A DNA stretch of 33,603 nucleotides from assembly GCA_013359345.1 (NCBI GenBank), contig JABWCA010000013.1:1-33603 (forward strand). Direction: 5' to 3'. The notes below the pieces were generated by a model, which worked only from the letters and a program-made list of their open reading frames with translations, had not been told where the DNA came from and ran no database searches. Position numbers and translations under genes: made by a program. Shown piece by piece: positions 22,361 through 30,112 of this stretch. How positions within the stretch are numbered: position 1 is the stretch's first letter; every line of letters begins with the position of its first letter. The stretch comes from Ignavibacteriaceae bacterium. Lineage in GTDB: Bacteria > Bacteroidota > Ignavibacteria > Ignavibacteriales > Ignavibacteriaceae.

Positions 22361-24865
22361 ATGGAACTTATTAAAGCCGAACCTTACGAACCACTGAAAA
22401 TCCGTCAGCTAAGATGGAAGTGCGACTCCTCAGTCTTCAAAGTTGAATCAACCGATGAACTCGATCCCATTGAAGGGATCATTGGTCAGGAGAGGGCGTT
22501 AAAAGCTCTCAAGCTTGGTGTATCCATCAGAAAACCGGGCTACAATATTTTTATTACAGGACTTGCCGGTACCGGCAAAACGACGATGGTGCAGGATATC
22601 CTTGAAACCCTTTCAACAACCTGCCCAACGCTCAGAGATTATGCCTATGTGAACAACTTTATTGATCCCGACCGGCCCATACTTCTCACTTTCCCGAAAG
22701 GGAAGGGGCGCGAGTTCAGGGATGCAATGAAAAATCTCATTGAAGTTCTGCGTGACCGTATACCCACTGTATTAGAGAGTGAAGGCTTTAACACGAAAAG
22801 GAAGGCAATCTTTGAGCATTATTCTGGTATTGAGAAAAAACTCCAGGTTGAGTTTAATGATGTGATAGAGAAGGAAGGTTTTACGCTGGGCACTGTTCAG
22901 GTGGGTGAAAACCAGAGTACCGATCTCATGCCCGTTGTAAACGGTAAGGCCGTTCCGATCACCAAGATTGAAGCCATGGTTAAAATGGGGGCCATGAAAG
23001 AGAAAGAAGCCAAAACGATTCTCACCAAGTATGAAACCCATCATGCAGATCTGATTCAGTTTGTAAGAAATATGATGAAGATCCAGGAAGAAGTTAAACA
23101 GAAATTCACTGAACTTGAACGCGATGAAGTTGTAACCATAATCACTGCGCTTAAAAATAACATTGCAGAGAAATTCGCAGATGAAAAGATTCTCAGGTAT
23201 ATTGATTCGGTTACGGCAAGTGTGCTTGATAATCTCGCACTTTTCAAGATGAAGCAGATCCCTCCCGAGGTTCTTGAACAGTTTCCCAAGTTTGATCCTT
23301 TCAGAGAATTTGATGTGAACGTGATACTCGATAACAGCACCGTGGAAGAGTGCCCGGTTATAATTGAGATTAACCCGACTTTCACCAACTTGTTCGGCAC
23401 GATTGAGAGAGTCAGCGACGGCCGCGGCGGATATATTGCCGATTTCATGAACATCAAGGCAGGCTCGCTGCTAAGGGCTAACGGCGGATTTCTCGTTATG
23501 AGAGTTTCACCCCTGTTTGAAGCCGGGATGGTATGGAAAAATCTGAAAAGGGTGCTTAGCCATCATAAACTGAATGTGCAGGATAGTCCCGGTATGATTG
23601 GTATTGCCCCGTCATTCCTGCAGCCCGAATCAATTGATATTGATACAAAGGTGATCCTGATAGGGAATAATTACACCTATTCTCTTCTCAGTTCCTACGA
23701 AGATGATTTTAAGAAGATATTCAAAATCAAAGCTGATTTTGATTATGAAATTGATAAAAGCAGGCACTCCATCATGGAATATGCCCGCGTTCTTGCAAAG
23801 CTGATCAGGGAAGAGGGACTTAAAAATTTTGATAAAAAAGCTATTGCATATCTGATAGAACTTGCCGCAAAGTTCAGCGGAAGCCGCAATAAACTCACCA
23901 CCCGTTTTTCAATACTGACCGATCTCCTCAGAGAGGCTGATTTTTATGCAACGCAGTCAGGTAAGAAACGGGTTTCGGCCGAAAATGTGAAGGAAGCTTA
24001 TTACGCTTCAATCGAAAGGCATTCGCTCAGCGAGGAGAAGATAAGAGAAGCTGTTGAGAATGATAAAATCATGCTCAGCACACAGGGGTATAAAACGGGT
24101 CAGATTAACGGGCTTGCCGTTTACGGTACCGAACATTACAGCTTTGGAATACCTGTGAAAATCACTTCATCGGTAGCGCTGGGCACGGGAAACGTGCTGA
24201 ATGTTGAAAGAGAAGCCGGACTCAGCGGAAAGACATATGATAAAGGTGTGCTCATTCTTACGGGTTATCTCAAAGAGACATTCGGCAAGGAGATGCCGCT
24301 TATGTTTACTGCCAATCTCGTATTTGAGCAGTCATACGGAATGGTTGACGGCGACAGTGCTTCTGCGGCAGAACTGCTGGCACTGATCAGCGGAATTTCG
24401 GGAGTGCCGCTCAATCAGGCACTCGCCATCACGGGCAGTATCAATCAGAAAGGGGAGATTCAGCCAATTGGCGGAGTGAATGAAAAGATAGAAGGATTTT
24501 ACAGAATCTGCAAAAAACGCGGATTTGCCGAAGGACAGGGTGTTGTTATTCCCGTTCAGAATGTTGATGATCTTATGCTTCATGAAGATGTGCTGGTATC
24601 GGTGAAAAAAGGAGAATTCAGAATCATTGCCGTCAGTGATATAAAAGAAGCGGTTGAGATTTTTACGGGTCACCGTGCCGGTTCTGAAAAGAAGACGGAA
24701 AAAGGAACGGTTTATGCAAAACTCCGGGCAAAACTTGAAGAGTTTCTTGAAGTGTCAAGGAGCGCGAAAAAAGGAGTTGAAAAGACTGCCAAAGCCAAAA
24801 AAGTGAAAAAGAAGAAACCGGCTCCAAAACCGGAAAATGCAAATGATGAAAACACAAAGGACTAA
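22361..24865 (+). CDS. Lon-family ATP-dependent protease (LonB/LonH-like)
   Basis: This 834-residue protein joins an AAA+ domain to a Lon-type serine protease domain without the N-terminal substrate domain of LonA, matching the LonB/YcbZ (LonH) type. Walker A is GLAGTGKT (67-74), followed by a long helical insert (about 130-330). The protease domain carries catalytic Ser666 in GDSAS and Lys709 in VNEKIEGF, 43 residues apart as in E. coli Lon. No membrane helices are seen, so it should be cytoplasmic, unlike archaeal LonB. The last about 60 residues form a Lys/Ala/Pro-rich tail. No SD is obvious. It begins a tight six-gene run with pyk 12 bases downstream. Confidence 0.92.
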   Translation: MELIKAEPYEPLKIRQLRWKCDSSVFKVESTDELDPIEGIIGQERALKALKLGVSIRKPGYNIFITGLAGTGKTTMVQDILETLSTTCPTLRDYAYVNNFIDPDRPILLTFPKGKGREFRDAMKNLIEVLRDRIPTVLESEGFNTKRKAIFEHYSGIEKKLQVEFNDVIEKEGFTLGTVQVGENQSTDLMPVVNGKAVPITKIEAMVKMGAMKEKEAKTILTKYETHHADLIQFVRNMMKIQEEVKQKFTELERDEVVTIITALKNNIAEKFADEKILRYIDSVTASVLDNLALFKMKQIPPEVLEQFPKFDPFREFDVNVILDNSTVEECPVIIEINPTFTNLFGTIERVSDGRGGYIADFMNIKAGSLLRANGGFLVMRVSPLFEAGMVWKNLKRVLSHHKLNVQDSPGMIGIAPSFLQPESIDIDTKVILIGNNYTYSLLSSYEDDFKKIFKIKADFDYEIDKSRHSIMEYARVLAKLIREEGLKNFDKKAIAYLIELAAKFSGSRNKLTTRFSILTDLLREADFYATQSGKKRVSAENVKEAYYASIERHSLSEEKIREAVENDKIMLSTQGYKTGQINGLAVYGTEHYSFGIPVKITSSVALGTGNVLNVEREAGLSGKTYDKGVLILTGYLKETFGKEMPLMFTANLVFEQSYGMVDGDSASAAELLALISGISGVPLNQALAITGSINQKGEIQPIGGVNEKIEGFYRICKKRGFAEGQGVVIPVQNVDDLMLHEDVLVSVKKGEFRIIAVSDIKEAVEIFTGHRAGSEKKTEKGTVYAKLRAKLEEFLEVSRSAKKGVEKTAKAKKVKKKKPAPKPENANDENTKD

Positions 24866-24877
24866 GAAAGGTTAATT

Positions 24878-26323
24878 ATGTTACAAGCCTCTAACTATCT
24901 GTTTTCTAAAACAAAGATATTATGCACGCTGGGACCCGCTTCATTTTCAAAAGATGTTCTCAAGAAAATGATTGAAGCCGGAATGGACGGTGTGAGACTG
25001 AACTTTTCTCACGGAAATTATGATTTTTTCCTGAACGTATTTAACACCATTAAAGAGGCCTGTGCAGAAGATAATAACGCGCTCGCAATTCTGGTAGACC
25101 TGCAGGGTCCGAAAATCAGAATTGGTGAACTTGCAGAACCGGAAGTGACGCTTGTTAATGGCGAAGAGATTGAAATAACAAGAGAAGACATTAAAGGCAA
25201 CGCAAAAAGGGTTTCGACCTCTTACAAGCCGCTGCCTGAAGATGCAAAGGTGGGTGATACGATCCTGATTGATGATGGTCTGCTCAGGTTAACGGTGACG
25301 TCAAAAACAAAAGACTCTGTATTCTGCCGCATTGAAAACGGAGGCACACTCAAACCGAAAAAAGGAATGAATCTTCCCGGTATGAATCTTTCCACACCCT
25401 CAATAACCGAGAAAGATTACCGTGACCTGGAATTTCTTGCTGAAAATTTCCATGTTGATTACATAGCCCTTTCATTTGTAAGAAAAGCGGCTGATATAAC
25501 CGAACTGCATGAATGGCTTGCCAAAAGAAATATTAAGAGCAAAATAATCGCCAAGATCGAGAAGAAGGAAGCAGTCGATAATTTCGATGAGATTCTTGAA
25601 GTATCTGACGGTATCATGGTTGCAAGAGGTGACCTTGGTGTGGAAATGCCGCCGTTTGAAGTTCCCAACTATCAGAAAATGATCATAAGGAAATGCAATG
25701 AGGCGGGCAAACTTGTAATCACCGCAACACAAATGCTTGAATCGATGGTGAATAACCCCGTTCCCACAAGAGCCGAAGCCTCTGATGTGGCAAATGCCGT
25801 ATGGGATGGCACCGATGTGGTAATGCTAAGTGCCGAAACATCCGTCGGAAAGTTCACCGTCAAAGCTGTTGAAATGATGAATCAGATTGTGAAAAATGCT
25901 GCATCCCTTTCCGATGTCAGAAGAGAGATTCAGTATAAAGTGCCTGTGCAGTTTAAAGAAAAGATATTCGATTCAGTGAATAAATCAGTGGTTCAGCTCA
26001 GCAAGGAAGTGAATGCATCTGCAATAGTTGTGTTCACGCTTAAGGGCAGAACAGCAGTATCGATCTCAAAGTACCGTCCAAATGCCATGATCATAGCCCT
26101 TTCTCCGGTAATTGAAACTATAAATGAGCTTTGCCTGAGGTGGGGAGTTACATCAATTTACAGCGATCTTGATACTAACGAGCATGACTTTATAGAAAAA
26201 GCCACCCACATGATCCTTGAAGGCGGTCTCGTAAAAAAAGGAGATGTTGTGATCTTCACATCGGGTACTCTTGATTCTGATAACAGCAGAACCAATCTTC
26301 TGAGAATTAACATCATTCAGTAA
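24878..26323 (+). CDS. pyk: Pyruvate kinase
   Basis: Pyruvate kinase transfers phosphate from phosphoenolpyruvate to ADP, the last step of glycolysis. The 481-residue length is standard. The N-terminal TKILCTLGPAS, the substrate-binding NFSHG, the B-domain stretch after VDLQGPKIRIGE, and the signature IMVARGDLGVEMP (Met247 onward) with ATQMLESM are intact. The C-terminal domain (about 345-481) has the usual Rossmann-like layout with FTLKGRTAVSISKYRP. It follows the Lon-like gene by 12 bases and its stop codon ends one base before the start of the AmrS-type gene, so it is coupled to both. Confidence 0.97.
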   Translation: MLQASNYLFSKTKILCTLGPASFSKDVLKKMIEAGMDGVRLNFSHGNYDFFLNVFNTIKEACAEDNNALAILVDLQGPKIRIGELAEPEVTLVNGEEIEITREDIKGNAKRVSTSYKPLPEDAKVGDTILIDDGLLRLTVTSKTKDSVFCRIENGGTLKPKKGMNLPGMNLSTPSITEKDYRDLEFLAENFHVDYIALSFVRKAADITELHEWLAKRNIKSKIIAKIEKKEAVDNFDEILEVSDGIMVARGDLGVEMPPFEVPNYQKMIIRKCNEAGKLVITATQMLESMVNNPVPTRAEASDVANAVWDGTDVVMLSAETSVGKFTVKAVEMMNQIVKNAASLSDVRREIQYKVPVQFKEKIFDSVNKSVVQLSKEVNASAIVVFTLKGRTAVSISKYRPNAMIIALSPVIETINELCLRWGVTSIYSDLDTNEHDFIEKATHMILEGGLVKKGDVVIFTSGTLDSDNSRTNLLRINIIQ

Positions 26324-26324
26324 G

Positions 26325-27341
26325 ATGAAACCTGTAAAAGCAAAATGGTGGGAAATGCGCGCAGACGGAAAAATTCTGTGCACTCTCTGCCCCAGGTACT
26401 GTACGATGGGAGAAGGCCAGCACGGATTCTGCTACGTCAGGAAAAACACAGGATCTGAGCTGTGGTCAATCGGATATGGCAGGCCTACAGGTTTTGCAAT
26501 GGACCCTGTCGAGAAAAAGCCGCTCAATCATTTTTTGCCGGGCACCGGAATTCTCAGCTTTGGTACAGCCGGGTGTAACCTTGGCTGCAAGTTCTGCCAG
26601 AACTGGACCATCAGCAAGGCAAGACTTGACGATTCAAACTCTGTAAGCGCCGCTCCCGAAGATGTTGTTGCGCTTGCATTGAAGCATAAAGCACCGTCAA
26701 TCGCAATAACATATAATGATCCGGTTATAATCGGCGAATATGTTATTGATATAGCTGAAATCGCAAAACTTTATGATGTGAAAGTGGTACTGGTTACTGC
26801 AGGCTATATCGATAAAAATGCCCGCCCGGAAGTCTTTAAGAACATCTCCGCCGCAAATGTAGATCTCAAGGCTTTCACACCCGAATTTTATAAAAATTTC
26901 ACTTATTCTGAACTGGATGCCGTGCTTGACACACTTCTCTGGCTCAGAAACGAATCGGATATATGGTTTGAGATTACAACCCTGCTGATCCCCGGTGAAA
27001 ATGACTCGGCTGATGAGATAAAGCGGATGTCTGAGTGGATAGTGAAAAATCTTGGCGACGAGGTTCCGCTCCATTTCACGGCGTTCCATCCCGATTTCAA
27101 AATGACCGGCTATCCTTATACCCCTCCTGAAACACTCAAAGCGGCAAGAAGCACCGCAATGGCCGTGGGGATAAAGTATTGTTACACCGGTAATATATAT
27201 GACATTAACGGACAGACCACTTATTGCCCGGGCTGCGGTACGCCGGTTATAAGACGTAACAGATACGATGTTGAGATCACGAATCTGACCGGCAATAAAT
27301 GCGCAAAATGCGGTTATAAAATAGCCGGAATATTTAATTAA
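26325..27341 (+). CDS. amrS: AmrS-type radical SAM enzyme (AmmeMemoRadiSam system)
   Basis: The 338-residue protein has an N-terminal Cys-rich motif (CTLCPRYCTMGEGQHGFC), the radical SAM triad C84-x3-C88-x2-C91 in AGCNLGCKFCQNW that holds the [4Fe-4S] cluster cleaving S-adenosylmethionine, and a C-terminal zinc-ribbon-like pair (CPGCG and CAKCG). This matches the AmmeMemoRadiSam family, related to pyruvate formate-lyase activating enzymes. The AMMECR1 and Memo partners often encoded with it are not in the window. Its substrate is not established. It begins one base after the pyk stop. Confidence 0.9.
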   Translation: MKPVKAKWWEMRADGKILCTLCPRYCTMGEGQHGFCYVRKNTGSELWSIGYGRPTGFAMDPVEKKPLNHFLPGTGILSFGTAGCNLGCKFCQNWTISKARLDDSNSVSAAPEDVVALALKHKAPSIAITYNDPVIIGEYVIDIAEIAKLYDVKVVLVTAGYIDKNARPEVFKNISAANVDLKAFTPEFYKNFTYSELDAVLDTLLWLRNESDIWFEITTLLIPGENDSADEIKRMSEWIVKNLGDEVPLHFTAFHPDFKMTGYPYTPPETLKAARSTAMAVGIKYCYTGNIYDINGQTTYCPGCGTPVIRRNRYDVEITNLTGNKCAKCGYKIAGIFN

Positions 27342-27357
27342 GCCCGGAGAATTCACC

Positions 27358-28107
27358 ACGAAATTATCATCAATCACCATAGCTAAAAATGAAGAACACA
27401 ATATCGGAGACTGCATCAGGAGTCTTCAGGGTGTCATAGATGATATTGTGATTCTGGTTGATAAAAACTCTTCAGATAGAACTCTTGAAATTGCACGCAG
27501 TTTTGAGGGAGTAAGGGTTGAAGTGGTTGAATGGAATGGGTATGCAGGCACAAAAGCTCATGGGCTCACTCTCGTTGAAAACGACTGGGTTTTCTGGATT
27601 GATGCCGATGAGAGGATCACTCCGGCACTTCATGAGGAGCTGGTTAAGTTTAAGTTAAGCACACCTTCTGCTCCTGTTTACTCGGTTCCCAGAAAGGCAT
27701 ATTTTCTGGGAAAATGGATAAGGCACAGCGGCTGGTATCCGGGAAGAGTGCAGAGGCTGTTTGATAAAAGCAGGGTGCGTTTCAATCAGAATGCCGTTCA
27801 TGAAGCGCTTGTTTTTGAGGGAGATGAAGGCCGGCTGGTACATCCGCTTGATCATTTCACTGATCCCGATATATTTCACTACTATGAGAAGTTTAATAAA
27901 TACACCTCGCTTGCTGCCGATGACCTGATTACCCGAGGAAAAACTGTTTCTAAAGCAGGGATAGTGCTAAGAGCATTTTTTATATTCATTAAAATGTATA
28001 TTATTAAACTCGGGTTTCTTGATGGTTTTCATGGTTTTGTGCTTGCCGTGTTCTCCTCGAATTATGTTTTTACTAAATACACCAAACTCTGGGAAAAGCG
28101 GAAATGA
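27358..28107 (+). CDS. Family 2 glycosyltransferase, apparently starting at ACG
   Basis: The product is a GT-A-fold family 2 glycosyltransferase, similar to enzymes of lipopolysaccharide core synthesis. Reading from 27358 gives 249 residues starting (M)KLSSITIAKNEEHNIGDCI, the standard first strand and helix of the fold, then WIDADERI as the metal-binding motif, and a hydrophobic stretch near the C-terminus. No ATG, GTG or TTG occurs in frame between the amrS stop and this region, yet GGAGA (27346-27350) sits 7 bases before ACG. The next usable start, GTG at 27448, would delete the first 30 residues including the first strand. I therefore place the start at ACG. It overlaps nadK by 4 bases. 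Confidence 0.82.
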   Translation, partial: TKLSSITIAKNEEHNIGDCIRSLQGVIDDIVILVDKNSSDRTLEIARSFEGVRVEVVEWNGYAGTKAHGLTLVENDWVFWIDADERITPALHEELVKFKLSTPSAPVYSVPRKAYFLGKWIRHSGWYPGRVQRLFDKSRVRFNQNAVHEALVFEGDEGRLVHPLDHFTDPDIFHYYEKFNKYTSLAADDLITRGKTVSKAGIVLRAFFIFIKMYIIKLGFLDGFHGFVLAVFSSNYVFTKYTKLWEKRK

Positions 28108-28976
28108 TGATCGGAATATCCGGTAACACCGGAAAAAAAGAAATACATCTCGTGATTAAGGACATCTGCTGTGAGCTTGAGGAAAACAGTCTTGACTATT
28201 GTTTTTCGATTGATCTCACTAAAGTACCCGAGATAAGACACCTCAATATTCCTGTTTCAAAGTTCCTGACTAATGAAGAACTTTTTGAACAGAGTGACCT
28301 CGTTATCTCAGTGGGAGGGGATGGTACGCTCCTTTCCGCTGCTCAGTATGCAATTCATGCCGATAAGCCGGTTATGGGTGTAAACTTCGGTAAGCTGGGA
28401 TTTCTTACAGAGATAGATAAAAGCAATCTTAAAAGGGCTGTCTATGAAATTAAGAATCACGAGATGCTGACTGAAGAGAGAATGCTGCTGGCGGCACACT
28501 TCAATAATGCTGCCATGGTGGCGGTGAATGATATTGTTATTGATAAAGGCGGCTGGCCTAAAATGATTCAGATGATGGTTGAAGCCGACGGTGAACCGGT
28601 TACATCCTTTTCGGCCGACGGACTTATCATAGCCACCCCGACAGGAACCACCGGGTATTCACTGAGTGTCGGCGGGCCTGTAGTGCACCCCAGAGCCGAG
28701 GTAATTACCCTTAGCCCTATATCACCCCATACACTTACACTAAGACCCATGGTGCTTCCGGGAAATTTTGAAGTAACTCTTAAAGTGCCTGCACATCCGG
28801 AGAGCTTCTGGATAAACTGCGATGGACAGAGGGTGTATGAATGCCGTTCACCTTTTGAAATGATTATCAAAAAATATGACAAACCATTAAAACTCGTAAA
28901 GACCTCTTTCTCAAGCTATTTCTCCACACTCAGGAGCAAGCTGCTGTGGGGTCTTGATATAAGAGATAAAATATAG
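28104..28976 (+). CDS. nadK: NAD kinase
   Basis: NAD kinase phosphorylates NAD to NADP using ATP or polyphosphate and sets the NADP pool. The 290-residue product has GGDGT (71-75) in VISVGGDGTLL, the VNDIVIDKG region, and SADGLIIATPTGTTGYSLSVGGP, all typical. It overlaps the glycosyltransferase stop codon (ATGA). A second ATG immediately follows at 28107 and could be the true start. The thioredoxin-fold lipoprotein begins 13 bases downstream. Confidence 0.96.
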   Translation: MMIGISGNTGKKEIHLVIKDICCELEENSLDYCFSIDLTKVPEIRHLNIPVSKFLTNEELFEQSDLVISVGGDGTLLSAAQYAIHADKPVMGVNFGKLGFLTEIDKSNLKRAVYEIKNHEMLTEERMLLAAHFNNAAMVAVNDIVIDKGGWPKMIQMMVEADGEPVTSFSADGLIIATPTGTTGYSLSVGGPVVHPRAEVITLSPISPHTLTLRPMVLPGNFEVTLKVPAHPESFWINCDGQRVYECRSPFEMIIKKYDKPLKLVKTSFSSYFSTLRSKLLWGLDIRDKI

Positions 28977-28989
28977 GAACCGTTTAACA

Positions 28990-29505
28990 ATGAAAAAATT
29001 CCTGCTTATGATATTGTTCTCATTCGCTTTTGCGGCCTGCTCATCACAGTCGGTAAATAAAATAATCACAGATGAACCAACGGGAAAGAAAATCCTTGTC
29101 GGGTATATTAACCGTGAAGTTTTTTCAGACACACTTTTTTCGGCATGGTACCATAAGGAGTATGATAATTATAAGCCTGATGCCTCAATGCTGAAGCGTA
29201 TAAGTGAAAACCCTTTAACTTTCAATATTAAAGTGGTTATGGGCTCATGGTGCAGTGATACGAAGCGAGAGCTTCCGAGATTTCTGAGAATACTTGATGA
29301 ACTCAGATTCCCCGCTGAAAATCTTTCAATGATTGCCGTTGATGTGGATAAAAGAACTGAAGGGAAAGAACTTGAGGGACTTAATATTGAGTTTGTCCCC
29401 ACGTTCATTTTTTACCGGGGTTCTCAGGAAATAGGCAGAATTGTGGAAATGCCCAAAACAACCCTGGAAAAGGATTTTTACGATATAGTTAACCGTAAAG
29501 AATAG
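28990..29505 (+). CDS. Thioredoxin-fold lipoprotein lacking a CxxC motif
   Basis: The 171-residue product has a lipoprotein signal (MKKFLLMILFSFAFAAC, lipobox FAAC, acylated Cys17), so it is anchored in a membrane facing the periplasm. The rest reads as a thioredoxin fold: VVMGSWCSDTKRELPRF with a single Cys88 where thioredoxins have CxxC, IAVDVDKR, and the cis-Pro loop VPTFIFYRG. With the second Cys replaced (C-S-D-T), it cannot form the usual internal disulfide; a one-cysteine reaction or a binding role is possible. It ends the run that begins with the Lon-like gene. Confidence 0.85.
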   Translation: MKKFLLMILFSFAFAACSSQSVNKIITDEPTGKKILVGYINREVFSDTLFSAWYHKEYDNYKPDASMLKRISENPLTFNIKVVMGSWCSDTKRELPRFLRILDELRFPAENLSMIAVDVDKRTEGKELEGLNIEFVPTFIFYRGSQEIGRIVEMPKTTLEKDFYDIVNRKE

Positions 29506-29587
29506 TGACTCAGGGCTTAATTCCTCCTGGCTGAAGCCAACGGCAAAAGAGGATCGGCATAAGAGCCTTAGCGGGGGTGAAGTGCAG

Positions 29588-29671
29588 TTTTTCAGGGGAT
29601 GCGAACATCGCATCCCTGAGAGATACGACCGGGAAAACCCAGAATCAACCCGGGACGGGTTGAATATCTGT
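29588..29671. repeat. Copy B of the dispersed ~85-bp element
   Basis: It shares TTTTTCAGGGGAT at the left end and GGGACGGGTTGAATATCTGT at the right end with 756-841, at almost the same distance and in the same orientation. The centre differs but contains GATGCGA and TCGCATC as a small inverted repeat. Both copies lie outside genes. Confidence 0.65.
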
Positions 29672-29872
29672 AGAAGATAATTATCGAATAAAAACCCTCA
29701 ACCCCGGCGGGGTTGGAAATAAAAAAGGATTGCAGTTAATTCTGTTTCCTTTTTACAGTACATATGTACCGATCCCGAAAAATCGGGACGGCGATACATT
29801 TTAACTCCCGGATTCGTGATTCTGAATTAAAATTGCTGCTTAAAGCTGAAAATTTGATATTTCACATCATTT

Positions 29873-29896
29873 ATTGCCGCCGGTTTTAACCGACGG
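29873..29896. repeat. Palindromic repeat, inverted copy of 610-633
   Basis: Read on the minus strand this 24-base segment matches the hairpin and flank at 610-633 except at one position (CCGTCGGTTAAAACCGGCGG against CCGTCGGTTAAAACCGACGG). Finding the same 24 bases more than 29 kb apart in opposite orientation supports a dispersed repeat family. Confidence 0.75.
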
Positions 29897-30112
29897 AGAA
29901 GAAATATCACAACCACACCGGCTTTAGCCGCATAAAAACTTTCAGAAGGGATACCTGCTTAATCCATTAATTCCATTTTCCGGGAATTTCGATTTTCGGG
30001 ATATTCAGGAATTTAATCGGAGAGCAGCAGCGCACGGCACTTGTTTATTCTGCTTTTTGCATGCTGAAAATATGTGCCCGCAAAAATGTTTTTAATATAA
30101 TGAAAAGCGGTT

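Larger units (their letters stand above)
29506..30112. repeat. Repeat-rich intergenic region
   Basis: Over 600 bases without a gene. It contains TGGCTGAAGCCA-type and ACGGCAA sequence near 29531-29547 (related to the 489-508 hairpin), the second copy of the ~85-bp element, a CAACCCC/GGGTTGG hairpin (29699-29716), TCCCGA-AAAA-TCGGGA (29773-29788), the ATTGCCG-led CCGGTTTTAACCG palindrome (29873-29896) and CCGGCTTTAGCCG (about 29919-29930). Several match elements at 460-841 in kind or sequence. The promoter of the CHAT gene must lie at its right end but cannot be placed. Confidence 0.75.
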
